Of a stretch of DNA of 64,000 nucleotides, positions 17,065 through 26,085 are shown piece by piece. The translations under genes were made by a program, and so were the position numbers. Numbering within the stretch: the stretch's first letter is position 1; the number at the start of each line of letters is the position of its first letter. The DNA comes from Streptomyces monashensis (GTDB lineage Bacteria; Actinomycetota; Actinomycetes; Streptomycetales; Streptomycetaceae), in the NCBI RefSeq assembly GCF_001866665.1, contig NZ_MLYO01000019.1, positions 1 to 64,000 of the forward strand. Reading direction: 5' to 3'. The notes under the pieces were generated by a model. That model did not search any database, had not been told where the DNA came from, and saw only the letters and a program-made list of their open reading frames with translations.

Positions 17065-17772
17065 ATGGCTGTACTCGCCGAATCCGGATCGAACCCCGAC
17101 GTCGGCCTGCTCTACGACATCAACGGCCTGGCCAGGGACGCCCCGCACTGGTTCGACCGGGCGACGGCGTTCGTCGGGGAGTACGGGCTGCTGCTCGCCA
17201 TGGTGCTGCTGGTGCTGTGGTGCTGGTGGTCCGTGCGGCGCCGGGGCGGGGAGGACGCCGTGTCCTCCGTCGCCGCGCTGGTGTGGGCACCGCTCGCCGC
17301 CGGCCTGGCCGTACTCGTCAACATCCCCATCCGGGGGTTCGTGGGACGGCCCCGGCCCTTCGTCGATCACCAGGGGCTCGACGTCCTCGTCCCCGGCAAG
17401 ACGGACTTCTCCTTCGTCAGCGACCACGCCACCATCACCATGGCCCTCGGTGTGGGGCTGTTCGTCGCCAACCGCCGCTTCGGCGTCGCGGGGATAGGGC
17501 TCGCGCTGCTGGAAGGCTTCTGCCGGGTGTACATGGGCGTGCACTATCCGACGGACGTCGTCGGCGGCTTCGCCCTCGGCACGGCCGTCACCCTGCTGCT
17601 GTACCCGGCGGCCATGGCCCTGCTCACCCCGCTGACGCGCGCGGTGGAGCGGTCGCCGCGCGCGGGGTGGATCGTGCGGAGCCGGGCCGCGCAAGGGCGC
17701 GGGCAGGACCGGGCGTTGATGCCGGGCGCCCGTCCGTCCCTGGAGAACGAGGAGCGGGATCTGGCGGCGTAG
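17065..17772 (+). CDS. PAP2-family membrane phosphatase
   Basis: 235-residue polytopic lipid-phosphatase-like protein with about five membrane helices. Conserved acid-phosphatase motifs are present in altered form: RGFVGRPRP (motif 1), FVSDHA (motif 2, with SDH where PSGH is usual) and RVYMGVHYPTDVVGG (motif 3, His and Asp intact). The likely substrate is undecaprenyl diphosphate or phosphatidic acid, but this cannot be decided. The 220-bp gap upstream (16844-17064) shows no gene. The C-terminal 40 residues are polar and probably cytoplasmic. Confidence 0.82.
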   Translation: MAVLAESGSNPDVGLLYDINGLARDAPHWFDRATAFVGEYGLLLAMVLLVLWCWWSVRRRGGEDAVSSVAALVWAPLAAGLAVLVNIPIRGFVGRPRPFVDHQGLDVLVPGKTDFSFVSDHATITMALGVGLFVANRRFGVAGIGLALLEGFCRVYMGVHYPTDVVGGFALGTAVTLLLYPAAMALLTPLTRAVERSPRAGWIVRSRAAQGRGQDRALMPGARPSLENEERDLAA

Positions 17773-17803
17773 TCGGCCGGATCCCGCTCCCGCTCGGGCT
17801 TCC

Positions 17804-19366
17804 TCAGACGCCCTGCGCGTAGGAGAAGAAGCGCTGCGGGTCGTAGCTCTGCTTCACCTTGCCCAGGCGGCTCGCCGCGTCCCCGTAGTAGGCCTTGCGC
17901 CAGTTGCCCAGGGTCGGGTCCGTGTAGTTCTGGTACGCGGCGCCGGAGGCGTACGGCTGCATGGCGCCGTGCGCCGACGCCAGCCAGGACTGGGCCGTGC
18001 TGCCGGAGGCACCGGCGCCCCAGGACGCGATGTACTGCGTCAGCATGCGCGAGCGGCGGTGGACGAAGGCCGTCGCCGTGGGGCTGACGCGGTTGACCGC
18101 GCCGCCGAGGGCCGTGAAGGCGATGCTGCCCGCGCCGCCGCGGACCGCGGCGATCTGCCGCAGCACCGTCTGGATGCCCGCCGCGGACAGCGAGCGGTCG
18201 AAGAAGTCGGAGCGGGCCGCGTACGTCTCCCGGGCGAGCGCGCCCTGCGGGGAGCGGCCCGGGGTCGAGCCCGGCAGGTGGCACTGGGCGTCGGAGGAGA
18301 AGGAGGTGCAGCCGGCGTAGGCCTCCATCGCCTCCTCGTAGCCCTTGCGGCGCAGGGTGACCGAGGAGGCGTTCGCGCCGGCCAGGTGGGCGAGGCGGTC
18401 CACGGCGTTCTGGAGCTCGCCGTACGTTCCCATGGAGAAGCAGGCCACGGAGATGCCGGGCGTGCGGCCCGGGGAGCACTCCAGGTGGAGGGAGGACCAG
18501 ATCTCGTCGGGCTGGGTCGGGCCCCACTCCTGCCAGGCCTTCAGGACGGCCGCCGCCTTCGACCAGGGCCAGGTCATGTACGCCGTGACCGCCTGCGGCG
18601 CCGCGTGCGTCCTGAACTGGAGCTCGGTGACGACGCCGAAGTTGCCGTTGCCCGCGCCGCGCAGCGCCCAGAAGAGGTCGGAGTGCGACGACGCGTTCGC
18701 CGTGACCTGGGTGCCGTCCGCCGTGATCACGGTCGCCTGGGTCAGGCTGTCGCAGGTCAGGCCGTAGGCACGGGAGGCGACGCCGTGGCCGCCGCCGAGG
18801 ACCAGGCCGGAGACGCCGACCGACGGGCAGGAGCCCGCGGGTATGGTCACGCCCTTGGCCGCGAGCGCCCGGTAGACGTCGATCAGCTTGGAGCCGGCGC
18901 CGACGACCGCCTGGCCGCCGCTGACCCGGATGCGGTTCAGCCTGGAGACGTCGAGGACGAGGCGGTTGTCACCGGAGGAGTAGCCCGCGTAGGAGTGGCC
19001 GCCGTTGCGTATGGAGACCCGGATGCCGTGGGAGTGGGCGTAGGCGAGAGTGGTGCGTATGTCGTCGGCGTGCGCGACGTAGGCGACGGCGGCGGGCTTC
19101 AGGGTGTCGAAGCGGGTGTTGTAGAGCTGGTGCGCCGTCTTCCAGGCCGCGTCGCCGGGGCGGACCAGGGTGCCGTCCAGGTCGTGGGCGAGGGCCGACC
19201 AGTTCGCGGCGGCGCTCTGGCTGGTGGTCATCAGCGCCGTGCGCGACGATGAGCTCGTGTATCCCGCGGTCGCGGTCGTACCCGAGCCCGTGCTGCACCC
19301 GGTCAGTGCGGTCGCGGTCAGTGCGGCCGCGCCGCCCGCGATGAACGTACGGCGTTCCATGCCCAT
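17804..19366 (-). CDS. Tat-exported FAD-linked oxidase (berberine-bridge-enzyme type)
   Basis: 520 residues. A twin-arginine signal (MERRTFIAGGAAAL) ends in a lipobox-like ALTGC, so the enzyme is exported folded and possibly lipid-anchored. The FAD-binding domain has GGHSYAGY and GSCPSVGVSGLVLGGGHG. The His and Cys in these two segments are the usual pair for bicovalent FAD attachment. The BBE C-terminal domain ends YDPQRFFSYAQG. Such oxidases act on sugars or small alcohols outside the cell; the substrate is unknown. The ATG at 19366 (or 19360) is chosen because the Tat signal starts there. Confidence 0.85.
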   Translation of the reverse strand: MGMERRTFIAGGAAALTATALTGCSTGSGTTATAGYTSSSSRTALMTTSQSAAANWSALAHDLDGTLVRPGDAAWKTAHQLYNTRFDTLKPAAVAYVAHADDIRTTLAYAHSHGIRVSIRNGGHSYAGYSSGDNRLVLDVSRLNRIRVSGGQAVVGAGSKLIDVYRALAAKGVTIPAGSCPSVGVSGLVLGGGHGVASRAYGLTCDSLTQATVITADGTQVTANASSHSDLFWALRGAGNGNFGVVTELQFRTHAAPQAVTAYMTWPWSKAAAVLKAWQEWGPTQPDEIWSSLHLECSPGRTPGISVACFSMGTYGELQNAVDRLAHLAGANASSVTLRRKGYEEAMEAYAGCTSFSSDAQCHLPGSTPGRSPQGALARETYAARSDFFDRSLSAAGIQTVLRQIAAVRGGAGSIAFTALGGAVNRVSPTATAFVHRRSRMLTQYIASWGAGASGSTAQSWLASAHGAMQPYASGAAYQNYTDPTLGNWRKAYYGDAASRLGKVKQSYDPQRFFSYAQGV

Positions 19367-19566
19367 CGTCGTCTCTTGCCTTTCCCCAGTCCCCCCGGAC
19401 CCCCTTGGTCCTTCCTGGGGTGAGACGGCATGGTGGACGGGAAAGTTCGTAACAGTTCGCACACAGGGAATCGAACGCCGAAGACGTGTGCGCGTAACCC
19501 TGCCGTCGGGACCGGCGCGTGCCCTCCCCGTAAGCATTCCGTGACCTAACCAGGCCGATGGCAGGG

Positions 19567-19610
19567 GTTCACCCCCCGTTCACTTCTGGCCATCGGCGGC
19601 TTCACCTGTT
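19567..19610 (+). promoter_or_regulatory. PHO box (PhoP binding repeats) upstream of pstS
   Basis: GTTCACCCCCC at 19567-19577 is followed at once by GTTCACTTCTG at 19578-19588, two 11-bp direct repeats of the Streptomyces PHO-box type. A degenerate unit and a fourth repeat, CTTCACCTGTT at 19600, stay in the same 11-bp phase. A possible -10 element, TAATTT, lies at 19616-19621. This predicts phosphate-starvation induction by PhoP. Confidence 0.85.
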
Positions 19611-19725
19611 CTGCCTAATTTCGGCCGTACCCGATGGGGAGTGCGGCCATGGATGCGCTGAGCTCCCGCGTCAGACAACTTCGCACGCCGCCGTCCGCGG
19701 CGGCTCCTGGAAGGAACTCCCGAAA

Positions 19726-20859
19726 GTGAAGCTTCAGCGCACGAACCGGCTCCGCGCCATCTCCCTCGGCGCGATCGCCGTCTCCGGCGCCCTGGCCCTG
19801 ACGGCGTGCGGCTCCGACAACACCGGTGGCGGTTCGAACGCGTCGGGCAACCCGTCGTCGGCCGCCAACGCGTCCGCGATCAAGTGTGACGGCGCCAAGG
19901 GGCAGCTGCTGTCGGACGGCTCTTCCGCGCAGAAGAACGCGATCGACGCCTGGGTGAAGAACTTCTCCCAGGCCTGCAGCGTGCAGATCAACTACAAGGC
20001 CGGCGGCTCCGGCGCCGGTGTCACGGCGTTCACCCAGGGCCAGATCCCGTGGGCCGGCTCGGACTCCGCGCTGAAGCCCGCGGAGGTCGCCGCCTCCAAG
20101 AAGGTCTGCTCCGGCGGCCAGGGCATCGACCTCCCGATGGTCGGCGGCGCCATCGCCATCGGCTACAACCTGAACGGCGTGGACAACCTCGTCCTCGACG
20201 CCCCGACCCTCGCCAAGATCTTCGACGGCAAGATCAACAACTGGAACGACCCGGCGATCGCGAAGCTGAACCCGAAGGCGAAGCTCCCCGACCTGAAGAT
20301 CCAGGCCTTCCACCGCTCGGACGACTCCGGCACCACGGACAACTTCACCAAGTACCTGAAGGCCTCCACCCCCGACAACTGGAAGTACTCGGGCGGCAAG
20401 ACCTGGCAGGCCTCCGGCGGTCAGTCCGCCGCCCAGTCCTCCGGTGTGGCCCAGCAGGTCAAGCAGACCAACGGCGCCATCGGCTACTTCGAGCTCTCCT
20501 ACGTCGGTGACGGCGTCAAGGCCGCCAGCATCGCCACGGGTGCCGCCCAGCCGGTCGCCCCGAGCACCGACAGCGCCACCAAGGCCATCGCCGCCGCCAA
20601 GGTCGTCGGCACCGGCCAGGACCTGTCGCTGAAGCTCGACTACAACACCAAGGCCGACGGCGCCTACCCGATCACCCTGGTGACGTACGAGATCGCCTGC
20701 GACAAGGGCAACAAGGCCGACACCCTGCCCACCGTCAAGTCCTTCCTCAACTACATCGCGTCCGAGGACGGCCAGAAGATCCTCAGCGGCATCAGCTACG
20801 CGCCGATGCCCGACGAGATCATCGGCAAGGTTCGCACCACCATCGCGGGCCTGAGCTGA
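19726..20859 (+). CDS. pstS: High-affinity phosphate-binding lipoprotein PstS
   Basis: 377 residues. The lipoprotein signal peptide ends in ALTACGSD. The mature protein begins with a Ser/Gly/Asn-rich linker and carries the phosphate-binding motifs DGSSAQ, GGSGAG and the later SDDSGTTDNFTKYL loop. It captures phosphate at the cell surface for the PstCAB transporter. The start is GTG at 19726, nine bases after AAGGAA; the frame open upstream is not coding. It is preceded by a PHO box and followed by an intercistronic hairpin, both expected for the most highly made Pst component. Confidence 0.95.
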   Translation: MKLQRTNRLRAISLGAIAVSGALALTACGSDNTGGGSNASGNPSSAANASAIKCDGAKGQLLSDGSSAQKNAIDAWVKNFSQACSVQINYKAGGSGAGVTAFTQGQIPWAGSDSALKPAEVAASKKVCSGGQGIDLPMVGGAIAIGYNLNGVDNLVLDAPTLAKIFDGKINNWNDPAIAKLNPKAKLPDLKIQAFHRSDDSGTTDNFTKYLKASTPDNWKYSGGKTWQASGGQSAAQSSGVAQQVKQTNGAIGYFELSYVGDGVKAASIATGAAQPVAPSTDSATKAIAAAKVVGTGQDLSLKLDYNTKADGAYPITLVTYEIACDKGNKADTLPTVKSFLNYIASEDGQKILSGISYAPMPDEIIGKVRTTIAGLS

Positions 20860-20871
20860 CCTGATCCGAGA

Positions 20872-20915
20872 GTGCGGCCCGGTCTCTCCCGCCTCCCCGC
20901 GGGACCGGGCCGCAC
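20872..20915 (+). terminator. Intercistronic hairpin between pstS and pstC (partial terminator or 3' stabiliser)
   Basis: GTGCGGCCCGGTC and GACCGGGCCGCAC are perfect 13-bp arms around an 18-nt loop, 13 bp after the pstS stop and 70 bp before pstC. There is no T tract. Such hairpins commonly let binding-protein mRNA accumulate above the permease mRNA. Confidence 0.7.
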
Positions 20916-20984
20916 CGTCCGGTGCACCGCCGCCACGAGCCACGCACCCCACCCGGTGCAGGGCTCCGCAGACCGGAGAACCCG

Positions 20985-21992
20985 ATGGACATATCGACGA
21001 AGACAACCGACGCATCTCCCCCCGCCCCCCAGCCGGCCACGACCGGGCAGAAGAGCAAGCCGCGCGGCGCGACCCGTGCCGGTGACCGCATCTTCCTCGG
21101 CCTGTCCCGCGGCTCGGGCATCCTGCTGCTGGTGATCATGGCCGCGATCGCGGCCTTCCTCACCTACCGCGCGTCCCTCGCGATCAGCAAGGACCACGGG
21201 AACTTCCTGACCACCTTCGAGTGGAACACCAACCTCATCCCGCCGTCGTTCGGCATCGCCGTCCTGGCCTTCGGCACCGTGGTCTCCTCGGTGGTCGCCA
21301 TGGTCCTGGCCGTGCCGGTGGCGGTCGCGATCGCGCTGTTCCTCACCCACTACGCCCCGCGCAGGCTGAGCGGTCCCGTCGCCTACGTGATCGACCTGCT
21401 CGCCGCCGTGCCGTCCATCGTCTACGGCCTGTGGGGCGCCCTGATCCTCGTACCGCACATGAACGGCCTGTTCGGCTGGCTCAACGACTACCTCGGCTGG
21501 ACCGGGATCTTCTCCTGGCAGGGCGGTGCCCCCCGCTCGATGCTCACCGTCGGCATCCTGCTCGCGATCATGATCCTGCCGATCATCACCAACGTGAGCC
21601 GCGAGGTCTTCCGCCAGGTCCCGCAGATGCACGAGGAAGCAGCGCTCGCCCTCGGCGCCACGCGCTGGGAGGTGATCCGCATGGCGGTCCTCCCCTTCGG
21701 CCGCTCCGGCGTGATCTCCGCCTCCATGCTCGGCCTCGGCCGCGCCCTCGGCGAGACGATGGCCGTCGCCACCGTGCTCTCGCCGACCTTCGACATCCAG
21801 TCCAGCCTGCTCGACCCGGGCGGCGGCACCTTCGCCCAGAACATCGCCAGCAAGTTCGGCGAGGCCACGCAGGACGGCCGTGACGCGCTCATCGCCTCCG
21901 GTCTCGTCCTGTTCGTCATCACCCTGCTGGTCAACGGCGCGGCCCGCGCGATCATCGCCCGCCGCAAGGAGTACTCGGGGGCCAACGCATGA
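20985..21992 (+). CDS. pstC: Phosphate ABC transporter permease PstC
   Basis: 335-residue inner-membrane permease with about six membrane helices. The EAA-type loop is EEAALALGATRWEVIRMAVLP, which contacts the ATPase. The first 40 residues are polar. The ATG at 20985 follows CCGGAG. It forms the channel with PstA, whose gene overlaps its stop by 4 nt (ATGA). Confidence 0.93.
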   Translation: MDISTKTTDASPPAPQPATTGQKSKPRGATRAGDRIFLGLSRGSGILLLVIMAAIAAFLTYRASLAISKDHGNFLTTFEWNTNLIPPSFGIAVLAFGTVVSSVVAMVLAVPVAVAIALFLTHYAPRRLSGPVAYVIDLLAAVPSIVYGLWGALILVPHMNGLFGWLNDYLGWTGIFSWQGGAPRSMLTVGILLAIMILPIITNVSREVFRQVPQMHEEAALALGATRWEVIRMAVLPFGRSGVISASMLGLGRALGETMAVATVLSPTFDIQSSLLDPGGGTFAQNIASKFGEATQDGRDALIASGLVLFVITLLVNGAARAIIARRKEYSGANA

Positions 21993-23050
21993 GCACCGCA
22001 GCCGTCACCGACAAGCTGCCGAGCAGCCTGCGCAGCGCACGTCTGCCGAAGTGGTCGCCCTGGGCGATCGCCGCCGGCTCCGTCGTGGTCGCCGTGGGCA
22101 TCGGCGCGGGCGCGGGGCTGAGCAACAAGGTCGAGTGGGGCCTGATCGCCGCGCTGCTGTTCCTCTTCGCCACGTTCGCCATCGCGACCAAGGTCGAGGG
22201 CAAGCGGCAGGCCAAGGACCGCCTTGCCACCTCCCTGGTCTGGGTGGCCTTCCTGCTCGCCGTCATCCCGCTGGTCTCGCTGATCTGGACCACCGTCAAG
22301 CGCGGTGTGAAGGTCCTCGACCCCTACTTCCTGACGCACTCCATGGGCGTCGTCGCCGACTCCGAGCCGGGCGGCGGTATCTACCACGCCATCATCGGCA
22401 GCCTGGAGCAGGTCGGCCTCGCCACCCTGATCGGTGCCCCGATCGGTGTGCTCACCGCCGTATACCTGGTGGAGTACGGCCGTGGCGGTCTCGCCAAGGC
22501 GGTCACCTTCTTCGTCGACGTGATGACCGGTATCCCGTCGATCGTCGCGGGTCTGTTCATCCTCAGCCTGATGCTGATGTTCGACATGCAGCCCTTCGGC
22601 TTCGCCGGCTCGCTGGCCCTGGCCATCCTGATGATGCCGGTCGTGGTCCGCTCGACGGAGGAGATGCTCAAGCTCGTACCGAACGAGCTGCGCGAGGCGT
22701 CCCTGGCGCTCGGCGTGCCCAAGTGGCGCACCATCCTGAAGGTGGTCCTGCCGACCTCGATCGGCGGCATCACCACGGGCATCATGCTGGCGATCGCCCG
22801 TATCGCGGGCGAGACGGCGCCGATCCTGCTGCTGGTGTGGGGCAACTCCTTCATCAACAACAACCCGTTCTCGGGTGCCCAGCAGGCGCTGCCGCTGTAC
22901 ATCTACCAGCAGTACGCGAACAGCTCCGGTTCGACCGCGGCCTACGACCGCGCCTGGGCGGCTTCGCTCACGCTGATCGCCTTCGTGATGATCCTCAACC
23001 TGGTGGCCCGCGGCATCGCCCGCTGGAAGGCCCCGAAGACCGGTCGCTGA
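21989..23050 (+). CDS. pstA: Phosphate ABC transporter permease PstA
   Basis: 353-residue permease with seven or so membrane helices. The ATPase-contact loop is [22 protein letters not shown]. Compared with short PstA proteins it has an extra N-terminal helix pair (residues 30-85), usual in actinobacteria. Its ATG overlaps the pstC stop, so it is translationally coupled. It pairs with PstC in the channel. Confidence 0.93.
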   Translation: MSTAAVTDKLPSSLRSARLPKWSPWAIAAGSVVVAVGIGAGAGLSNKVEWGLIAALLFLFATFAIATKVEGKRQAKDRLATSLVWVAFLLAVIPLVSLIWTTVKRGVKVLDPYFLTHSMGVVADSEPGGGIYHAIIGSLEQVGLATLIGAPIGVLTAVYLVEYGRGGLAKAVTFFVDVMTGIPSIVAGLFILSLMLMFDMQPFGFAGSLALAILMMPVVVRSTEEMLKLVPNELREASLALGVPKWRTILKVVLPTSIGGITTGIMLAIARIAGETAPILLLVWGNSFINNNPFSGAQQALPLYIYQQYANSSGSTAAYDRAWAASLTLIAFVMILNLVARGIARWKAPKTGR

Positions 23051-23117
23051 GCATCAATATGCGGCTACCGCCGCGCGGGGCCCACAGCGACCCCCAGACT
23101 TTGGAAGTGAAGTAGCA

Positions 23118-23894
23118 ATGGCCAAGCGAATCGACGTAAGCGGTCTGACCGCCTACTACGGCTCCCACAAGGCGATCGAGGACATCTCGATGACCGTCGA
23201 GCCGCGCTCGGTGACGGCGTTCATCGGCCCCTCCGGCTGCGGCAAGTCGACGTTCCTGCGCACCCTGAACCGTATGCACGAGGTCACCCCCGGCGGCCGT
23301 GTCGAGGGCAAGGTGCTGCTGGACGACGAGGACCTGTACGGCACGGGCGTCGACCCGGTGTCCGTGCGCCGCGAGGTCGGCATGGTCTTCCAGCGCCCCA
23401 ACCCCTTCCCCACGATGTCGATCTTCGACAACGTGGCGGCGGGTCTGCGCCTCAACGGCAGCTTCAAGAAGTCCGAGCTGAACGACATCGTCGAGAAGTC
23501 GCTCAAGGGCGCCAACCTCTGGAACGAGGTCAAGGACCGCCTGAACAAGCCGGGCTCCGGCCTCTCCGGCGGCCAGCAGCAGCGCCTGTGCATCGCGCGG
23601 GCGATCGCCGTGGAGCCCAAGGTCCTCCTCATGGACGAGCCCTGCTCCGCCCTGGACCCGATCTCCACCCTCGCCATCGAGGACCTGATCGGCGAGCTGA
23701 AGGAGCGCTTCACGATCGTCATCGTGACGCACAACATGCAGCAGGCGGCACGCGTCTCGGACCGTACGGCCTTCTTCAACCTGGCCGCCGTCGGGCAGCC
23801 GGGCCGGCTGATCGAGATCGACGACACGGAGCGGATCTTCTCCAACCCGTCGGTCCAGGCGACCGAGGACTACATCTCGGGCCGCTTCGGCTGA
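23118..23894 (+). CDS. pstB: Phosphate ABC transporter ATPase PstB
   Basis: 258 residues. Walker A GPSGCGKS is at 37-44, the signature LSGGQQQR near residue 153 and Walker [14 protein letters not shown] near 173, followed by the switch His in IVTHNM. It energises phosphate uptake through PstCA. The 67-bp gap after pstA has no clear promoter, so it is probably the last gene of pstSCAB. No phoU gene follows, as is usual in Streptomyces where phoU lies with phoRP. Confidence 0.95.
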   Translation: MAKRIDVSGLTAYYGSHKAIEDISMTVEPRSVTAFIGPSGCGKSTFLRTLNRMHEVTPGGRVEGKVLLDDEDLYGTGVDPVSVRREVGMVFQRPNPFPTMSIFDNVAAGLRLNGSFKKSELNDIVEKSLKGANLWNEVKDRLNKPGSGLSGGQQQRLCIARAIAVEPKVLLMDEPCSALDPISTLAIEDLIGELKERFTIVIVTHNMQQAARVSDRTAFFNLAAVGQPGRLIEIDDTERIFSNPSVQATEDYISGRFG

Positions 23895-23907
23895 TCGCCC
23901 CTGATCC

Positions 23908-23980
23908 CCTCGCGGTGCTGCATGGCGGTGCCACCGCGAGGACGCAAAAGGGCCCGCCCCTGGCTCCCGGGGGCGGGCCC
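23908..23980 (+). terminator. Double hairpin terminator after pstB
   Basis: Two perfect stem-loops stand in tandem. CCTCGCGGTG/CACCGCGAGG occupies 23908-23941, and GGGCCCGCCCC/GGGGCGGGCCC occupies 23950-23980. They lie 14 bp after the pstB stop and before a convergent gene, so they can stop transcripts from both sides. Confidence 0.8.
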
Positions 23981-24049
23981 ACTGCGTTCCGGCTCGGCCG
24001 CCTGCTTCGCCCACCCGCCCACCCGACTCGGTCGGCTGGAAGGGTGCTG

Positions 24050-24490
24050 TCAGGCGCCCACCTCGAACCACAGCAGTTTGCCGCCCCGATCCAGCGGGCT
24101 GTCCCCGAGGGGGAGCCCGCCCCATGAATCGGCGTATTCCTGTACGAGGTGCAGCCCGCGTCCCTGCTCCGCGTTCACCGGAGCGGGCGGTACCCGATCC
24201 CGGGGAGGCTCCCCGAAGGGGGCGGGGATCCGCGGATGCCGGTCCCACACCCCGACCCGGATCCGCCCGTCCGCGAGGGCGGTGAGCCGGAGGGATGCGG
24301 GGCCGTCGGTGTGCCGGAAGGCGTTGGCAACCAGTTCGGACGTCAACAACTCGACGGAGTCCAGGACTTCGTGTCTGCCGTGCCCGCTGAGCACAGCTCG
24401 CACGGTCGTACGTGCGACGCGTGCCGCACGCGGATCGCAGGGCAGGCGAAGCGCGTACACCCAGGTGTCGGGCAGGGATACGGTGCCCAT
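24050..24490 (-). CDS. AbaA/RsbW-like ATP-binding regulatory protein (second copy)
   Basis: 146-residue GHKL-fold ATPase, paralogous to the protein at 13600. The N box is ELLTSELVANAFRHTDG, G1 is VGVWDRHP and G2 is GRGLHLVQEYADSWGG. Both copies start with a PDTWVYALRLPCDPRAA-like segment and end with a GGKLLW motif. The ATG at 24490 has GGAGG five bases upstream; an upstream frame extension of 13 residues is less likely. It is divergent from the XRE gene at 24720 as part of a WhiJ-like module. No TTA codon here, unlike its paralogue. Confidence 0.82.
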   Translation of the reverse strand: MGTVSLPDTWVYALRLPCDPRAARVARTTVRAVLSGHGRHEVLDSVELLTSELVANAFRHTDGPASLRLTALADGRIRVGVWDRHPRIPAPFGEPPRDRVPPAPVNAEQGRGLHLVQEYADSWGGLPLGDSPLDRGGKLLWFEVGA

Positions 24491-24631
24491 GAAGACCTCC
24501 GTCGAGAGAAGGGACTTGGGTTCGCTCAACTGACCACTTCAGGGCGGTGGCTCTGCCTGAGGTAGGTGCGCTTCCGGCTTATGGGCGTGGGGAGTTGGGC
24601 GGTACGGGCACTACAGTGGGACCCGAGGGGA

Positions 24632-24668
24632 GATTCATCTTCCAAATCAGGAAGATGAATCCGCTTTT
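24632..24668 (+). promoter_or_regulatory. Perfect 12-bp inverted repeat with T tract in the XRE leader
   Basis: GATTCATCTTCC (24632-24643), a 6-nt spacer, GGAAGATGAATC (24650-24661), then CGCTTTTTG. It looks like an intrinsic terminator but lies 52 bp upstream of the XRE start, reading into it. It is either an attenuator in the XRE leader or a large operator for the XRE protein itself. Its arms are much richer in A and T than the surroundings. Confidence 0.65.
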
Positions 24669-24719
24669 TGCCTCGTGTGGGTTACGAGAGTGCCGCGTCT
24701 CAGCCTGAAAGGACGTGCC

Positions 24720-25574
24720 TTGCCGCCGGTCAACAATCCCACTCTGCGCCAACGCCGTCTTGGTGCCGAGCTGCGCAAACTTCGCGAGCGATCCGGGCTC
24801 ACGGTCACCCAGGCCGCAGCGCTCCTGGGTGTCAACCAGGGGCGCGTCAGCATGATCGAGACGGGCCGCAGCTCCCTCAGCGCCGACCGCGTACGGTCGC
24901 TGGCCTCCGCGTACGACTGCTCGGACGGGGCCATGGTCGACGCCTTGGCGGCAATGACCGGACGCCGGACGCGCGGCTGGTGGGAGGAGTACCGGGAACA
25001 CCTCCCGGCCGCACTGGTCGACCTGGCCGAACTGGAGCACCACGCGGCCGGATTGCGGGTGGCCCTCGCGCTGCACATTCCCGCACTGCTACAGACCACC
25101 GACCATGCCCGCGCCCTCTTCCGGGCTGTGGTGCCGCCCATGCGGCAGTACGAGATCGAGCACCGCCTCACGCACCGCATGAAACGGCAGGGCATTCTGC
25201 ACCGGGAAGAGCCGCTCGCATACGCGGCGATCATCCACGAGTCAGCTCTTCGGATGCGGTTCGGTGGTCCTGACGTCAGGTGCGGTCAGCTCAAGCATCT
25301 CCTTGACATGAGCGAGTTGCCGCATGTCACCGTCCAGGTGATCCCCTTCGAAGCGGAGTACTACCCGAGCACGGGTCAGTCCTTCGACTACGTCGAGGGC
25401 CCGGTTCCGCAGCTCGACACGGTCCAGCTCGACACCCATCACGGTGGGTGCGGATTCCTCGACGGGGAGGCACAGTTGAGTAAGTACCGTGACGTGTTGG
25501 ATCACATGGAGTCCTGCGCGCTCGGGGCCGCCAAGTCGCGCGACTTCATCCAGAGCCTCATCCGGGACATCTGA
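24720..25574 (+). CDS. WhiJ-like XRE regulator with DUF5753 domain (second module)
   Basis: 284 residues from the TTG at 24720, which follows AAAGGA; a GTG at 24675 would add 15 residues. The XRE helix-turn-helix (LGAELRKLRERSGLTVTQAAALLGV) is followed by DUF5753 (RGWWEEYREHLPAALVDLAELEHHA). It is clearly paralogous to the protein at 12560, sharing the LGAELRKLRER and ELEHHA segments. The module order ATPase (divergent) - XRE - DUF397 is complete. A palindrome with a T tract in its leader may be the control element. Confidence 0.85.
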   Translation: MPPVNNPTLRQRRLGAELRKLRERSGLTVTQAAALLGVNQGRVSMIETGRSSLSADRVRSLASAYDCSDGAMVDALAAMTGRRTRGWWEEYREHLPAALVDLAELEHHAAGLRVALALHIPALLQTTDHARALFRAVVPPMRQYEIEHRLTHRMKRQGILHREEPLAYAAIIHESALRMRFGGPDVRCGQLKHLLDMSELPHVTVQVIPFEAEYYPSTGQSFDYVEGPVPQLDTVQLDTHHGGCGFLDGEAQLSKYRDVLDHMESCALGAAKSRDFIQSLIRDI

Positions 25575-25584
25575 GAGAGCGACA

Positions 25585-25770
25585 GTGCAGACACTTCACT
25601 GGCAGAAATCCATTTACAGCGGCGACAGCTCGAACTGCGTCGAGATAGCCACCACCCCCTCGGCGATCCACATCCGCGACTCGAAGAACACCGGTGGCCT
25701 CCAGCTCACCATTACCTCCTCCACCTGGACGGAGTTCATCCGCTACGCGGCAGGGGGCAGAGCCTCGTAG
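25585..25770 (+). CDS. DUF397 protein
   Basis: 61 residues, the normal DUF397 length: LHWQKSIYSGDSSNCVEIA, IRDSKN, and the C-terminal STWTEFIRYA. The GTG at 25585 follows GAGAG, 10 bp after the XRE stop, so it is the partner of that regulator. The family is small and hydrophilic; it is thought to modulate its XRE partner. A remnant of a second copy lies at 26636. Confidence 0.82.
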   Translation: MQTLHWQKSIYSGDSSNCVEIATTPSAIHIRDSKNTGGLQLTITSSTWTEFIRYAAGGRAS

Positions 25771-25857
25771 AAGTTCGTGCAAGTTCGTGGTGGTGGCGGC
25801 GTCCTGGCCTGCAAGCTCGTTCCAGTGATCGCCCATCACGGTCAAAGGAGGCCAGGC

Positions 25858-26085
25858 ATGACGTTGCGCAAGCTGGGCAAGGACCCCGAGAGTCCTGAGG
25901 GCAAGTCGCCGACCGTGTACCTCGACGATGAGAAGGACACCTACCTGGTCCAGGGCTGGAAGGTGACCGATGAGGACAGGCGCTCGCAGTTGGATCTGCC
26001 CGGTCACGAAGACGTCGTAGAGATCCCCCGACGCATGGTGCAGTTCTTTCTGGAGGTGAACAGCGGTGGCGATGCCGACGCTTGA
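25858..26085 (+). CDS. Small protein upstream of DUF6879 gene, copy 1
   Basis: 75-residue acidic protein of unknown function, with a strong ribosome site (AAAGGAGG) before the ATG. Its core (DDEKDTYLVQGWKV ... EDVVEIPRRMVQFFLEV) is shared in outline with the 65-residue protein at 26803 (TLVVQGG ... EALVEIPVELIRKAV), so the two are paralogues. It overlaps the DUF6879 gene by 20 nt, which implies co-translation. A partner role for DUF6879 is inferred from the conserved pairing in both copies. Confidence 0.75.
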   Translation: MTLRKLGKDPESPEGKSPTVYLDDEKDTYLVQGWKVTDEDRRSQLDLPGHEDVVEIPRRMVQFFLEVNSGGDADA

